Source: Symsagittifera roscoffensis
Lineage: Eukaryota > Xenacoelomorpha > Acoela > Convolutidae
Direction: 5' to 3'
Assembly (NCBI RefSeq): GCF_963678635.1
Contig: NC_087066.1
Coordinates: 63,122,282 to 63,186,281, forward strand
Length of the DNA stretch: 64,000 nt
Position numbers and translations under genes: made by a program. Shown piece by piece: positions 36,900 to 47,050 of this stretch (its first letter is position 1; every line of letters starts with the position of its first letter). The notes beneath the pieces are model-generated. The model saw only the letters and a list, made by a program, of their open reading frames with translations. It ran no database searches and was not told the DNA's origin.

Positions 36900-38579
36900 T
36901 TTCCCCAAATCTAGCTATAAGACTAGATGGAATTAGACTTCCGACTTTTTGTGCGGGACGATTAATTCTTTTTGGCCTTTCTGAGCTGACTTCAGGAATA
37001 GGCGCATATAAACTGTTTTCTTAGTAGTTTTCTGAATCATTTGGGGATTGCGCATAACTTGAAAATCCTTCTGAAGTATTAGAAAGCTGAGAAAAACTTT
37101 GGGGTGGTGAAACATGAAAATGTGTTCTAATGTTCCAATGGCTATGCGTGCTACTTGGGCAATTGAGTTCACTTAGTTCATTTAAAATACGTTTTGGGTA
37201 TGGCGTAGAACTATTAATAGGCTGTATATCGGGGTTAAACGATGTTGATTTGAATAAAGTCCTTAAGTTCATAGTTTCCTATCCGGTATCAGCACTTTGT
37301 TTTGGCGAATTTGTTCAGATTTTCTAATTGTAGAATCGTGGTTTGACATATGTTGATATCGACTAGATATCACTGGCGAATAGGACTATTTTGCAAATTC
37401 AGTTTTTTTGGGCTGATGAAAATGGTCGATTTGTCGGTTTGTTAGATTTTTATAAGAGCCACCGGACAATGGATTAGTTGACATTTCAGTATCCAATTTT
37501 GGCATTGTATTTTCGTTTGGGAAATATTCAACAATAAGACTACGGTTTAGCATTTTTTTCTCTGAGGTTGCATCGTTTTCTATTTTATAGTTGACATCTG
37601 TTACTTGTTGAATTACAGTATATGGGCCAGATCTTTAGTGCAGCAGCTTTTGGGACTTCAAAAATGGTTTAGATATATTTTCAAGCAAAAATTTACTGGT
37701 AATTTTGATTGGTTTACCCAGCTCATGTTGATTTCGGAAATAATAGGCTCGATTAGTGACGCGGCGGCAATGTAAATAAGCATTGCTGTAAATTGTTTCA
37801 AAGAGATTCTCTCTCTTTAAGATTTCCGAAGATAATTTGTTTTAGAGTAACTTATCGATTTTCTCAGTTTTTGCACTTTCTTCACTATAAACATGGGTAG
37901 AAATGCCGTAGCAATATTCTGAGATGCATCGTTTATCATAATCATGAAGTAATCCTAGTTTTAGGCTGATGCGAATTTTTGTTTTAATGCCAAATACAAT
38001 TCCAGTACTTGAATTGACGGCCGTGTTATGAGCAAAGGCAAATTTTTTTGTTAGTTCTGACCGATTAGAACCAGCACCAATTATAAAAAGCCTGAAATAT
38101 TGAGATAAAAATTTATTTTGGACCTCAACTTTGCCGTCTGTACTCGGGGGGTAAATAGTTCTGGGTCTAAGTGTAATACTGAATTCAAATGACCAATGAA
38201 CAAAATGATTGCTTATAAAAGCACTTTCATTATCATAAATGATTTGTTGTAGAAGGCCAAAGGATGTGATATATTTGTCAAGGACATTTATTGTTTCCTT
38301 TGAGTCAGCGTGTTTGCAAGGATATACTTGTATGTATCGAGAAAATGCGTCTACAACAACTAAACAATAGTTTTGCCGTTACTCATTGGTCTGAGTGGAC
38401 CTTTGTGGTCAAAAAGAACTGTTTTCTTTGGCGTTGTTTCTATTTGACCCCCTTGATATAAGCGAGCCTCATTTAAATCTTTTCTTTTTGGCTTGTTTTT
38501 TTGACAATCCAGACAATTGTGAAGAAGCATTTTTACCCATTTTTATAGTCCATTTATATCGTAAATGCATCATTTACCA
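36900..38579 (-). pseudogene. Pol remnant with integrase core, module 5
   Basis: This is the longest Pol fragment in the arrays. Reading minus from 38560: the zinc-binding end (LLHNCLDCQKNKPKRKDLNEA), DHKGPLRPMS, a core with IMxVL breaks, TPSTDGKVEVQNK (catalytic Glu, about 38125), LKLGLxHDYD, the GPY/F module (near 37620) and the Pol tail (37272-36930). It reads continuously through the point where array A units are joined, so it represents the ancestral order. It also has Trp where the full-length element has a stop at 47882-47884. Confidence 0.75.
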
Positions 38580-39543
38580 TACACCATTTAACTCGCCTGA
38601 TTTTTGGAAGAATAAGTACACGTGTATCTTTGGTACAATACAGTACTATTTAGAAAGATAAGAAATAATATTCGCCTCTTTCCTAGTCAAGTTTATACTC
38701 GACGCTCTTGTATTTGTAATAAAAGTTTTACACATACACAAACTAACCGGCCAAACTTTTCATTTCGGAAAAATTATGTTAGCCGCCTCTTACAATATAC
38801 TTTTCACTTCTGTAGTGATTTCAATATTCGCTCAAAATGAGAACGATCAAATATTTAGCATGATCATAGGCCTCAGGCACCTCAGCAAGAGGATTCTGAA
38901 AATGAAAATTAGGATATCAATTATCCTAGACTCCAACTAGTCCATTACAATAATCGACCCACTGTACCGGTCTAACTTAATTTATGTTTTAGGATATACC
39001 CGCTGATCTTCTTCAGACTCCACTTGAAGAAGACTTGCTTGCTTTCGAAAAGCTTCTGTCTTTAACTGACCTTATGGAAATGCCACCCAAAATAAAACAC
39101 CTAAATTCTGAAACTATAATAGTTCACCAATCATAAAATTCTCTAGAACTTGAAACAAAAATCGCAATCCACGTCAAAAAGGAACAAAAACTCAACCCCA
39201 GAAAACCGCTAAACTTTAAAATCAGTTTAAATTACACGCTCTCTCCCTTTTTTAACCAATTTAAGATAGAAACTTATCACCCTTACCAAAACGGTAACGG
39301 TGCTTACCTTCTGGTTAATCCACAACTCCCCCATCAACACATTTGTCTTCCAGCAGCCTTAATAACCGCCCAAATGCACACTCTAATCCTTGACTCCTAC
39401 ACGGATCAAGTGCAAAAGAATTATATAAACGATTTTAATTGTATCAACCAAATGCAGAAAGCCATAACAGCTCTCTGGGAAAAAAAAAGGATCTCATCAA
39501 TAAATATTTGAGCCTAAAAACCCAGGTGGAGGGAAAATATTAG
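38580..39543 (+). pseudogene. env remnant 5 (membrane anchor and tail only)
   Basis: The remnant begins in the middle of env at SPDFWKNKYT, fused to inverted integrase sequence. It keeps the anchor (near 38670-38740) and the tail through the TTTTAG acceptor (38990), and ends near 39543. About 80 bases of the tail are deleted near 39090. Confidence 0.7.
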
Positions 39544-39735
39544 TTTCAAGATTATCTGTTAACCTCCGTCCTTTTTTTTAAATTTTGTATTCATTTACAC
39601 CTAAGTTTAATTTGGCCGCCGCCACCCTACAAAGTATGCTTCTACAAACAGAGTCCAGTATTGCCGATAAGTATGCTTGCCAAACCAAATTTTAAAAAAT
39701 GTAATTGGTGTTAAATTTTTTAAAAGTATCCAGCT

Positions 39736-39933
39736 GTGATTTGGCCGCCGCCGCAACTCTCCAAATCACTGCTCTGCTCTACATGCACCTTTTCTAAAAG
39801 ATGCAATCCTACGAAGCGATTACACTACAAGCAGCCATTCATCGACCGACTACACTACAAGCCACCATTTTACGAGCAAACTGTCAAAATCAGAAACAAA
39901 AAACTTTACCCAGTCTCTATTAAAACTTTTTGA
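39736..39933 (+). other. Conserved 65-codon ORF downstream of env, copy 3
   Basis: The start MIWPPPQLSKSLLCSTC and the end SIKTF match copies 1 and 2 with a 3-base insertion. Retention of the stop and the frame across an in-frame insertion fits, but does not prove, coding constraint. Confidence 0.3.
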
Positions 39934-40018
39934 TGTTTTGTAAATTATACAATATGCTTTTAAATTTTTTTTATCAACTGGCATCGCCCTTTAAAAGTCA
40001 CCCTATAAAATGGTTGGA

Positions 40019-40379
40019 TGTTTTGATTTGAAATCAGAAACACAATTCTTAAACTTTTACTATTTGCTAGGTTGAAGTAATGTGTTTGCTCGGTTGATAA
40101 AATATCACCAAAAGCAAACATTACGACATATGTTCTCTCTTTCTGATTGGTTTAACCAACAGATGGAATGTGGAAAATATAAAAATGTACGGTATATGAG
40201 CCAAGCTAAAATACACCATCACCATCACCATCACTATCACTATCACGTTCCATATTTGATGTGTGTCTCCTATATTTGAAATAATAAACTTATTTACGAG
40301 TGAAAGAAATTTTGTCTGTTGAATAAGAATAGGAAAGTCTTAACAACATTCCGAAAGACCCCTTATTCTAACTAGCTGC
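40019..40379 (+). mobile_element. LTR-B copy 5, followed by leader sequence
   Basis: The copy starts TGTTTTGATTTGAAATCAGAAA. It has the hexamer run at about 40214-40247 and GTATATGAGCC where other copies have the TATA box. It is followed by the same leader as copy 4. Confidence 0.65.
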
Positions 40380-41118
40380 GATTTGGTCGATCGCCATAAG
40401 TTAAGTCAAGTTAGTTTGGAATAGAAACGTGTAACTAGTGACGAAATAGCAGCTAACACTTTTGTCCTGTTGAAAAAAGAGAAAAAAATCGAAACACTGG
40501 ATTTTGACATAGCTTTACTATTGGCATCGAAAGAATATACAAACTTATTTGAAACAGAAGCAAATCATCCTACTGAAATGATTTATAAAAAAAGAAACTC
40601 CCTCCTAGTTTATCAGAAACTGTATTTCTTGGAAACATTTTTACTGCTGGATAACAGGCCCCTACACTAAATGACCATACTGAAACAACTCAACGCAGCC
40701 TTGTTGGATTTAAAGATTGTTCTATAGAAATGCACAATTTAGAAAACCAGATGATGGGAAAATTTTTCTCCTTATTCAACAGTTCTTCGATCCACAAAAA
40801 GGGGTAAAAGAAAAATAACGACACGATTGAATTTTTTTAATTAGAAAAAAAATTGTAATTAGCGTAAAATTAGGTTTGGAAATTATTCTTTGTTAAGCTT
40901 GAAAAGTTAGTTTTTAGTTTCAATATACTCATTTAAAGGTTCCATTTTCTTTAGTTTCATTATGTGAAAATTACGAATAGAAGAAAAGACTTACAGGCCC
41001 GCATACCGGAGACACGCTTCTGCTCGTTTGTGCCGAGACAGGGCGCGAACAAAGGCCTACCGTTTTCTGATCATAGCTTTTACCTTTGCGGTGTCTGCGC
41101 TAATTGGAAACCATATTG
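40380..41118 (+). other. LTR-B leader region, copy 2
   Basis: This is the repeat of 35519-36260. The late primer-site candidate has a substitution (TTTGTGCCGAGACAGGG at about 41029). Downstream it diverges from copy 1 after GGAAACCAT and passes into 40 bases of unassigned sequence before the purine tract at 41162. Confidence 0.4.
40470..40670 (+). other. 66-codon ORF in LTR-B leader
   Basis: The open frame starts MKKEKKIETLDFDIALLLAS and ends LLLDNRPLH. In the 35.6-kb copy the same frame is broken by a shift in the middle. It could be the start of a gag-like or accessory protein of the LTR-B element, but no family is recognised and it may be chance. Confidence 0.25.
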
Positions 41119-41161
41119 ATATCAAAAATAAGTTGAGGGAATCATTTAAAATCCCTTTTTT

Positions 41162-41192
41162 AGGAGGATGAACATGTTCTGATTTGAAGGGA
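41162..41192 (+). mobile_element. Polypurine tract and LTR start fragment, plus orientation
   Basis: AGGAGGATGAACA is followed by TGTTCTGATTTGAA. This is the same purine tract and LTR start as the full-length element but on the opposite strand, and it is cut off after about 18 bases of LTR. It marks the right edge of array B, 30 bases from the target duplication of the full-length insertion. Confidence 0.6.
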
Positions 41193-41218
41193 AATGGAAT
41201 TTTTTTTTACAGTTGTAC

Positions 41219-41222
41219 AGTT
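41219..41222. other. Target site duplication, left
   Basis: AGTT immediately outside the 3' LTR matches AGTT at 54453-54456 outside the 5' LTR. Ty3/gypsy integrases typically give 4-6 bp duplications. The match was found by defining LTR ends from their inverted repeat, not by fitting. Confidence 0.7.
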
Positions 41223-41818
41223 TATTCTGAGCTAGCAACACTATGTGCGCCGGACAAAACCGCTTGCTAGGAATAAAGGGTCCTTTCTACTTTCTATCTT
41301 AGAAAGTAAATCTAAAATTCGCTGAGAAATATTTTATTAGAAAATAAGTTAGTATGAATTTACAGCAAGTTGCCTTTTGACTCAATCTCTATTTGAAGGG
41401 TGAGAGAGAATGGTTGGGGTGGTCGAAGAGAGTGGTGTTGGTGTAAGAAGAGATATTGTTGGGAATGAATTCCCGTAGTTTTGAGCTTCTGTTTATACTC
41501 AGATGGGAAATCGTACCACTTTTCGTATCAAATGAGAAGTTACTTCTTAACTTCGTATTCTCTATTCGTACTTTCGTATTTTACGAGAAGAATGTTTCGT
41601 ATGCTCGTATTTTACGAGAGGAATCGTTATTATTTGCATTGAACGAGAATAGTCGTTTCAATTCTTAATGCTTAAAACGTTATACGAGTTATTCCAATAG
41701 CATTTCCCTTCCTTTTGCAAGGGAATAAAAACATATTTATTTTGTGGTGGCTTCGGCGTCACACTTTGTGAGCTCAATAAAATAACTCATGTTTGTGTTT
41801 CTATTTGAAATCAGAACA
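41223..41818 (-). mobile_element. 3' LTR of the full-length element
   Basis: A 596-bp copy of the LTR, with TATAAAC near 41489-41497 (minus), the palindrome CTCGTATTTTACGAG at 41604-41618, and AATAAAA near 41330-41340 as a candidate poly(A) signal. The same ends as the 5' LTR are present. The next bases outward are AGTT on the plus strand, matching the other flank. Confidence 0.85.
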
Positions 41819-41820
41819 TA

Positions 41821-41831
41821 TCCATCCTCCT
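41821..41831 (-). promoter_or_regulatory. Polypurine tract
   Basis: AGGAGGATGGA lies two bases before the 3' LTR on the minus strand. The plus-strand fragment at 41162 has the almost identical AGGAGGATGAACA before its LTR start, so the tract is conserved between the two element types. Confidence 0.7.
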
Positions 41832-42356
41832 ATTTGGAGAGGAAAAAAACTAAAACTTTCTTTTTTTCTTTCACTTGAATATTAGGGTAATTGTTGATCG
41901 ATCAAAGCTTTTTCTTTCAATCTCATGAAGTTTGTTCAATCGTTTGTTGGTAAAGATAGGTAGCAGATGTTTTTGAACAAATGATACTTTGAGTCAGGCT
42001 TGAATGAATATAAATACATCAGTTACATTTATAAATCAAAATAGAGTTTACACAACCAAGAGATTTAACTATAAAATTAAATACATCAAAATTATTTGTT
42101 TCTCAAAAGTTTGCAGGTCAGTTTAATATTATCATTCCTTGAACATTCTTTTCTCGAAGTTTCCTTTTCGTCCTGAAGTATGTGAAGTGGGTGTCCATAT
42201 GCGTAATAAGGGGAGGACTGGTTCATACAAAAGGGGTAATTTTTGTTTTTTTGTTTTTTTATAAAAGTCAAAATTAATGAGAAAGGCAAAATTAATAGCT
42301 ATACTACATAGCTATATAAAACGAATGAATGAATGTTTAAATGAAAGGATAAATTT
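41832..42356 (-). other. Region between env and polypurine tract
   Basis: About 525 AT-rich bases. A 65-codon minus-strand frame (42092-42289) lies where array B carries the conserved 64-codon plus-strand ORF downstream of env, but the sequences do not clearly align. Nothing else was recognised. Confidence 0.3.
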
Positions 42357-45120
42357 TTATAATTTTCCTTCCAACCGGGCTATAAGTTGGTGATTTTTTG
42401 TTTTCAAATTATGGATTTGTTTTTTAGCTCCCAGATTTGATGCGTTTTATGTATATGACTGCGCTGAACTTGCTCAGTATAGTCATCCAACTGGGGGGTT
42501 TGTAATTTTGCTGTCAGATTTTTTGCTGGGACATAGATTTTTTGATACTCAAGAAGGGAATTAGTTATGGAGTACATTTTTTTATGGGGTGATAGGCTTC
42601 TAATTTAAAACGGTTGATTAATGGATTCAAAGCATAATTGAGATCCATATCGAAGCCGGGATTACTGTTAGAATTAATGTATTGTTCACTTTCTAACTGA
42701 ATATGTAATTTAGTATTTAATTCAGTGGGGTGTAAGAGCTGTCGCCTGATGGTCATTGGATATTGAGAAGTTGATACCGTCGTATTTGCCGTTAGTATAT
42801 TATATGGTCTGACAATCTGGGTTCGCTTTTTAATTCTGGAATTCGAGGGAACCAGGGGTATTTTGAAATCAGTGGGTGAAACTTTTAGGGATGGTGGCTT
42901 TGATGCTGTAGTTATTGGGACAGCTGAATTGGTTTGAAGTAGTGGCTCAACGAAGGATCGTGTTGAGGTCGGCTTTGCAATGGGGGTTTTAGTAGTGAGT
43001 GCTGAAATCTGCGAGTCCAGTGGATCGGTTGGTTGCAGGAGTGAGAGAAGATCCTCAAATCCTCTCAAATCGTCGTCAAGTGTTGCGTCCATAGTTGAAT
43101 CAGTTGGTATATCCTAGAACAGTAGAATTTATTTGAAAAGTATGTGAAAAGTATATTGTATGCGGCGGCAAGCATTACTTTGCCAAAGTGTAGTGAGCGG
43201 TCGGTGATTTTGTGAAAATGCATAGCCTTAATTATGAATACTAGGCAATCTAGTGTGAATTTCACAAATAGAAAAGAGGCGAAGACTATTCCGCATTTTT
43301 CTAAATAGTATTGTACTTTCCCGAATATACGGGTGTATTCGTTTTTCCAAAAGTTTGGAGAGATGAGATAGTCCAAATATATTGTTTGAGAAGAGCCTAG
43401 TGGGCTATATGAGTCCGTGAAAAGAAATTTTTGGGCGTTTAGAAAGCACCTGGATACTTTTTGCAGTATTCCTTTCATCTCGGAAATCATATTCAGAATT
43501 ATCGGAAATCATATTCCAAAAAATTTGCATTTGAGCATATGTGTAGATTGAAGTACCTTGACTAGAGGCTAAAGAATGCTTAATCTGTTGAACTATCTCT
43601 TTTGGTTTAAAGAGATATGGTCCCGTAACCCTTGTAATTTGAGGGGTTAATTCAATCCAGGACTTATCATCATCAAGATCTAGTTGAAAGAGATTTAAAT
43701 GTTTGTCTGAACAGTCTTGTAGATATGCCGACTGAAAAGTTTGTCGCGTAATTGGATCGACAAATTGAATCTTTTCCTTATACATAATGGGAATGCGATT
43801 ATAGCATTCATCCATTAATTGCAAAGGTGAATAAAATTTCGGACAATGGTAGAGCCAGGCAACATTGCCATTGATCTCAAAGAACATAGAGCGGTTCTGA
43901 GTTAAAATGTAGCCAGCCAAACGTGGAATTTCAAGTGAAAGCATTAGAATATTTAATATTGAGGAGCGTTCTAGCTCACATTGATTTCGCAGAAGGGTTA
44001 ACTCGGCCGCTCTGAGCATGTAGAAACTATTAAAAAGAATATAGTCCAATTTGGTTCCTATATGAGCTTCGTAGTCAAGTTGACTAGTTGAGAAATTGAG
44101 TGGCGGCAAATCATCACTTGTTGTGAGAAAAGTAGAATTTGGTTGGCCGGCATTTTGAATAGTTCCCGTTTCTGGTGTTGGTATAGTTGGACTCCAGTAT
44201 CCATATTGAAACCGTCAGTGTATGCAATAAAAAGTGAATCAGATGAAGTTGGATACACTATTCTGGGATGACCACAAAGAGATTGCGGTTTTTTCATCAC
44301 CTGTAGCATGAATTTTTGAGAATCCCTTGTTTAGGTAGAATGAATAGACGGGCTAGAAATGCCTTTAATTATATAGTATGATTCTTCGTTTCGAATCATT
44401 TTAGCCGGAAATCTGTTTAAAACAGTGAAAATTCAACTTTTGGGTTCTTCCCAAGTATAAGAAAAAACGTCTTAGGACGTTGTTTCACATCCACTTGTAG
44501 ACACTGGACAGGGCAAAGGAATTTTTGCCAATTATTGACTGTTCCATCTTTGAGGTTAACAGTCAGAGTTACATTTTGCATGTAAGTTTCAAAAGTGTCC
44601 AGTTTAATCCAAGAACGGCCATCACATTCATTATGATGTTCGCCGTCAACTTTGCCAGCATGGGCATTAGTTACTGTTTTAACATTAAATTTGAAAGGAA
44701 TATTTCCAATACTAGCATAGCCTAGGTTAAGATAACCTCTGTCGGCGGCCGATTTACATTGATCGGCAGATAAATGGAGATCAGTAGTGATCATATTTTG
44801 TCGAGCGTCGATACCACTCGAATCAAAAGAATCAAAGAACCAATGCATTGATTGGTTTTTGATTCGACACATTGTCTACTTACTTTTGTGCGATAATGTC
44901 TCTGATAGAGAGTAAAATAAGCATGGGTTACTCTAATATTTTCTGGTTCGACTTTGCAAGGTGCTACTTTATTTAGAGAGAACATTCTGTTAGAAGTCAT
45001 TAGTTGACAATCATAATGAGCAACCCGAAAATTATTTGCAGTATTTGCATACAATTGTTCTTTCGGATAAAATGCTGAGGTTTGATTCGAAAGTATTATT
45101 AGAGTTAAAAGACCAACCAA
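42357..45120 (-). pseudogene. env: env of the full-length element
   Basis: Minus-strand pieces: a hydrophobic signal-like start (LLTLIILSNQTSA, near 45110), a Cys-rich ectodomain, the CGHPRIVYPT block (about 44250), the LRAAELTLLRNQCELE block (about 43990), RIPIMYKEKIQFVDPITRQTF (near 43790), a membrane anchor (IVFASFLFVKFTLDCLVFII, near 43260) and a cytoplasmic tail ending LEGKL at 42357. I associate the RIPIxY and FVDPITRQTF blocks with the glycoprotein family shared by chuvirus-like viruses and some invertebrate retroelements, from memory. Frame breaks are near 44860, 44400, 44110, 43495, 43110 and 42580. Confidence 0.75.
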
Positions 45121-45189
45121 TTAAATTTTTTGCAAACTTATTTTTTTTTGGTGGTGAATTATAGCAAAAGAATTTTTAAAAGCACTCAC

Positions 45190-45273
45190 TTTGAGCATTT
45201 CCTCGAGAGTGGTTAGAACAGGATCTTGGTTCATTAGTTCACCTTCCTCTACTTCACTATTTGGATTTGTCAT
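45190..45273 (-). CDS. env leader exon
   Basis: 28 codons starting with ATG (MTNPNSEVEEGELMNQDP) and ending EEMLK, followed by GTGAGT at 45184-45189. It is acidic and not a signal peptide by itself. The env body that follows (from 45120) is preceded by an in-frame TAA and has no ATG near its hydrophobic start, so a spliced leader supplying the start is plausible. No acceptor in the correct phase could be pinned down between 45183 and 45060. Confidence 0.5.
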
Positions 45274-45793
45274 TTTGTGGATATTTTGATGGGAAATCTG
45301 AGTTAGATTTTTTATTTTTGTTGAGGAAATCAGCAGATTTATTTTTTTTTTGAGAGAGGAGGTTTAGGATGCAAGATGTGGAATTGAGCAAGAATGAAAA
45401 TAACTGTATATCAGTTAGTTTTTAAAGGCTGTTTTTGCTTTTTTGCAAATCTAAGCTCTGATTGGCTGTTGTTATTCGGCGTCTCTCGTTTTAATTTTAA
45501 TTCGTATTTCCTTCGGCATTCGTTTTGTAATGTTGTGGTTTTTTCCATTTTTGCTTAATGTCGTGGTTTTCCACTTAGTTTTGATTTGTTGAGATCTAGC
45601 AGTGAAAGGATTTTTATTCGTTTATGCTGATGTTAATTTTTAACAACTGCATTCCCCTTCCCTATTGGAGGAGGAAAAAAAATGAAAAGTTAACATCTTT
45701 CCATAAAAGAGGACTAAAAGCAACATCATTCATTTGCTTTCTGTTAAACTTGATCAGTAATACTATCATTTTAAAAATCTTTTATCGCTCAAA
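45274..45793 (+). promoter_or_regulatory. Region between env leader and antisense gene
   Basis: About 520 AT-rich bases between two divergent starts: the env leader ATG (45273, minus) and the small-gene ATG (45794, plus). It would hold the plus-strand promoter if the small gene is transcribed. No clear TATA box was found. In the arrays the matching stretch is only about 400 bases and contains a hydrophobic plus-strand frame in some units. Confidence 0.3.
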
Positions 45794-46434
45794 ATGAACT
45801 ACATTGAGCATGAAGACAATCTGATGGATTTCCCGGAGAAATTTTTGAAATTACGGGACGAGTTAAACTTTAAACATGAAGCCTTGCTGGAGGACAAGGA
45901 AGTTGAGAGGAGGGTGGCAATTTACGATGGGCTAGTGGAGAAAGGGGTAATTTTGACACCGATGGAGTTTATGCTTTTTAGGACCGGAGTTTTATTTGGA
46001 AGTATCCGGTACTAAATGCCGGTCAATTATTCGAGTTGGGCTCAATTCAGAGTAAGTTCCTTGCCAAGAAACTGTGGAGTCCATGGATGGGAGACGATGT
46101 GGTCTCAAAAAAAAACAATGGACTTTTTGTCCTCATTCTTTGGAGAGGATGTAAGTTGGTTTTACAATAAACCCAATTTTAAAATTTTTTTTTTATTTAA
46201 GTGGCATGGCAACATAGAAATAGTATATAAATTTGTTTTAGTTTCAATAAGAATTCTTCAGAAGACCAGCAACAGAAGAAGATTTTAGAAAAAAAGATAG
46301 AGCTAGGCATTATGTTAGAAGAGATCTATCAAGCTTGGTGGCGGCCTTATTCAGCGCTGCAGTTTGCAGTGAGGAGCCTGAGTAGGGCCGCTGAAAATTT
46401 TCTTGAACAAATCCTTAACGGAGATAAAGTCTAA
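45794..46434 (+). pseudogene. Antisense small gene between pol and env, full-length element
   Basis: This plus-strand gene lies inside a minus-strand element. Exon 1 starts MNYIEHEDNLMDFPEKFLKL (73 codons to TAA at 46013-46015) and the same frame resumes to the GED block. The donor GTAAGT is at 46151-46156, right after GAGGAT. The acceptor TTTTAG ends at 46241. Exon 2 reads KKIELGIMLEEIYQAWWRPYSALQ and ends NGDKV at 46434. Array copies match in spacing and motifs. In this copy the joined exons are one base out of phase, so it is broken or the sites are slightly misplaced. It overlaps the Pol tail end by 20 bases. No family is recognised. Confidence 0.6.
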
Positions 46435-47050
46435 CCTTTATAAAAGTTGTTTTTAAATCTATTTGTAAATATTGTTTATTTTTTTGTGTTTTTGTGGTTT
46501 TATTACAAACAAAAGAATTATAAAAGAGAAAAGAAAAAAAGGCCGATAAAAAAAGAATTAAAAAAATATTAAGTTTGGCCAAGTAAATACCAGGATTTGT
46601 CCGTTTAGGTCTTTTGGATTCGGAAAGTGATCCAGGTTCGGATCGAGTGTTCTCATAGAAGCTTTCCTGGGAGCTATGAGGGATATTTTTTCCATCAGTA
46701 AAGCTTTCTGATGATTCAGATAAACGAGGGAAATTAGGAGGACGGGGAGTATTATATTGTGTTGTTATATTTTGGTGGCGACGGCCAAAGTCATTTGCGA
46801 GACTAGTATTAGGACTTATACTGCGGCTAGAGAGGCGGCGGTGGCTATAACTACTAGATTGACTAGTAGAAGGATAAGGGGTTTTATCAACAGGATAAGG
46901 AGTTGAATTTCGAATAGGTCTAAGATTCTGGTCAATCGCAGTCGCATCGAAAAAAGTTCTTAGATGCATAGTTTCTCTGCCTGAATCTAATGATTGTTCT
47001 TGGACAATGGTTTTATTTTGATCCTCATTTGTAGGGTTATTATCAGTCAT
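46415..47050 (-). CDS. Pol C-terminal tail (Ser/Pro/Asn-rich)
   Basis: A 211-codon open frame ending the Pol reading region. ETMHLRTFFDAT, STPYPVDKTPYP, PPNFPRLSESSESF and SKRPKRTNPG align with the tails preserved in every array unit. It ends with a hydrophobic stretch (IFLILFLSAFFSFLFY) that array tails lack, so this copy may have read into new sequence or have a membrane-associated end. Its last codons overlap the plus-strand gene. Confidence 0.65.
   Translation of the reverse strand: MTDNNPTNEDQNKTIVQEQSLDSGRETMHLRTFFDATAIDQNLRPIRNSTPYPVDKTPYPSTSQSSSYSHRRLSSRSISPNTSLANDFGRRHQNITTQYNTPRPPNFPRLSESSESFTDGKNIPHSSQESFYENTRSEPGSLSESKRPKRTNPGIYLAKLNIFLILFLSAFFSFLFYNSFVCNKTTKTQKNKQYLQIDLKTTFIKVRLYLR

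Larger units (their letters stand above)
15846..41222 (+). repeat. Composite retrotransposon array with inverted env and LTR (array B)
   Basis: Five larger modules each combine minus-strand Pol fragments with plus-strand env remnants (starting near 17020, 21505, 26264, 32405 and 38580) and plus-strand LTR-B copies. In an intact element pol, env and LTR lie on one strand, as at 41223-54452. Here env and LTR are inverted relative to pol. Modules 3 and 4 share the same integrase-to-env breakpoint, so the inversion preceded the duplication. Confidence 0.8.

Noticed and set aside
43065-43130. Intron before the env cytoplasmic tail in the full-length element
   Set aside because: Array copies have a good TTTTAG/GATATACC acceptor, but in the full-length element only about 34 bases separate the two parts and no donor is visible there. 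It was kept as a frame break rather than called as an intron.
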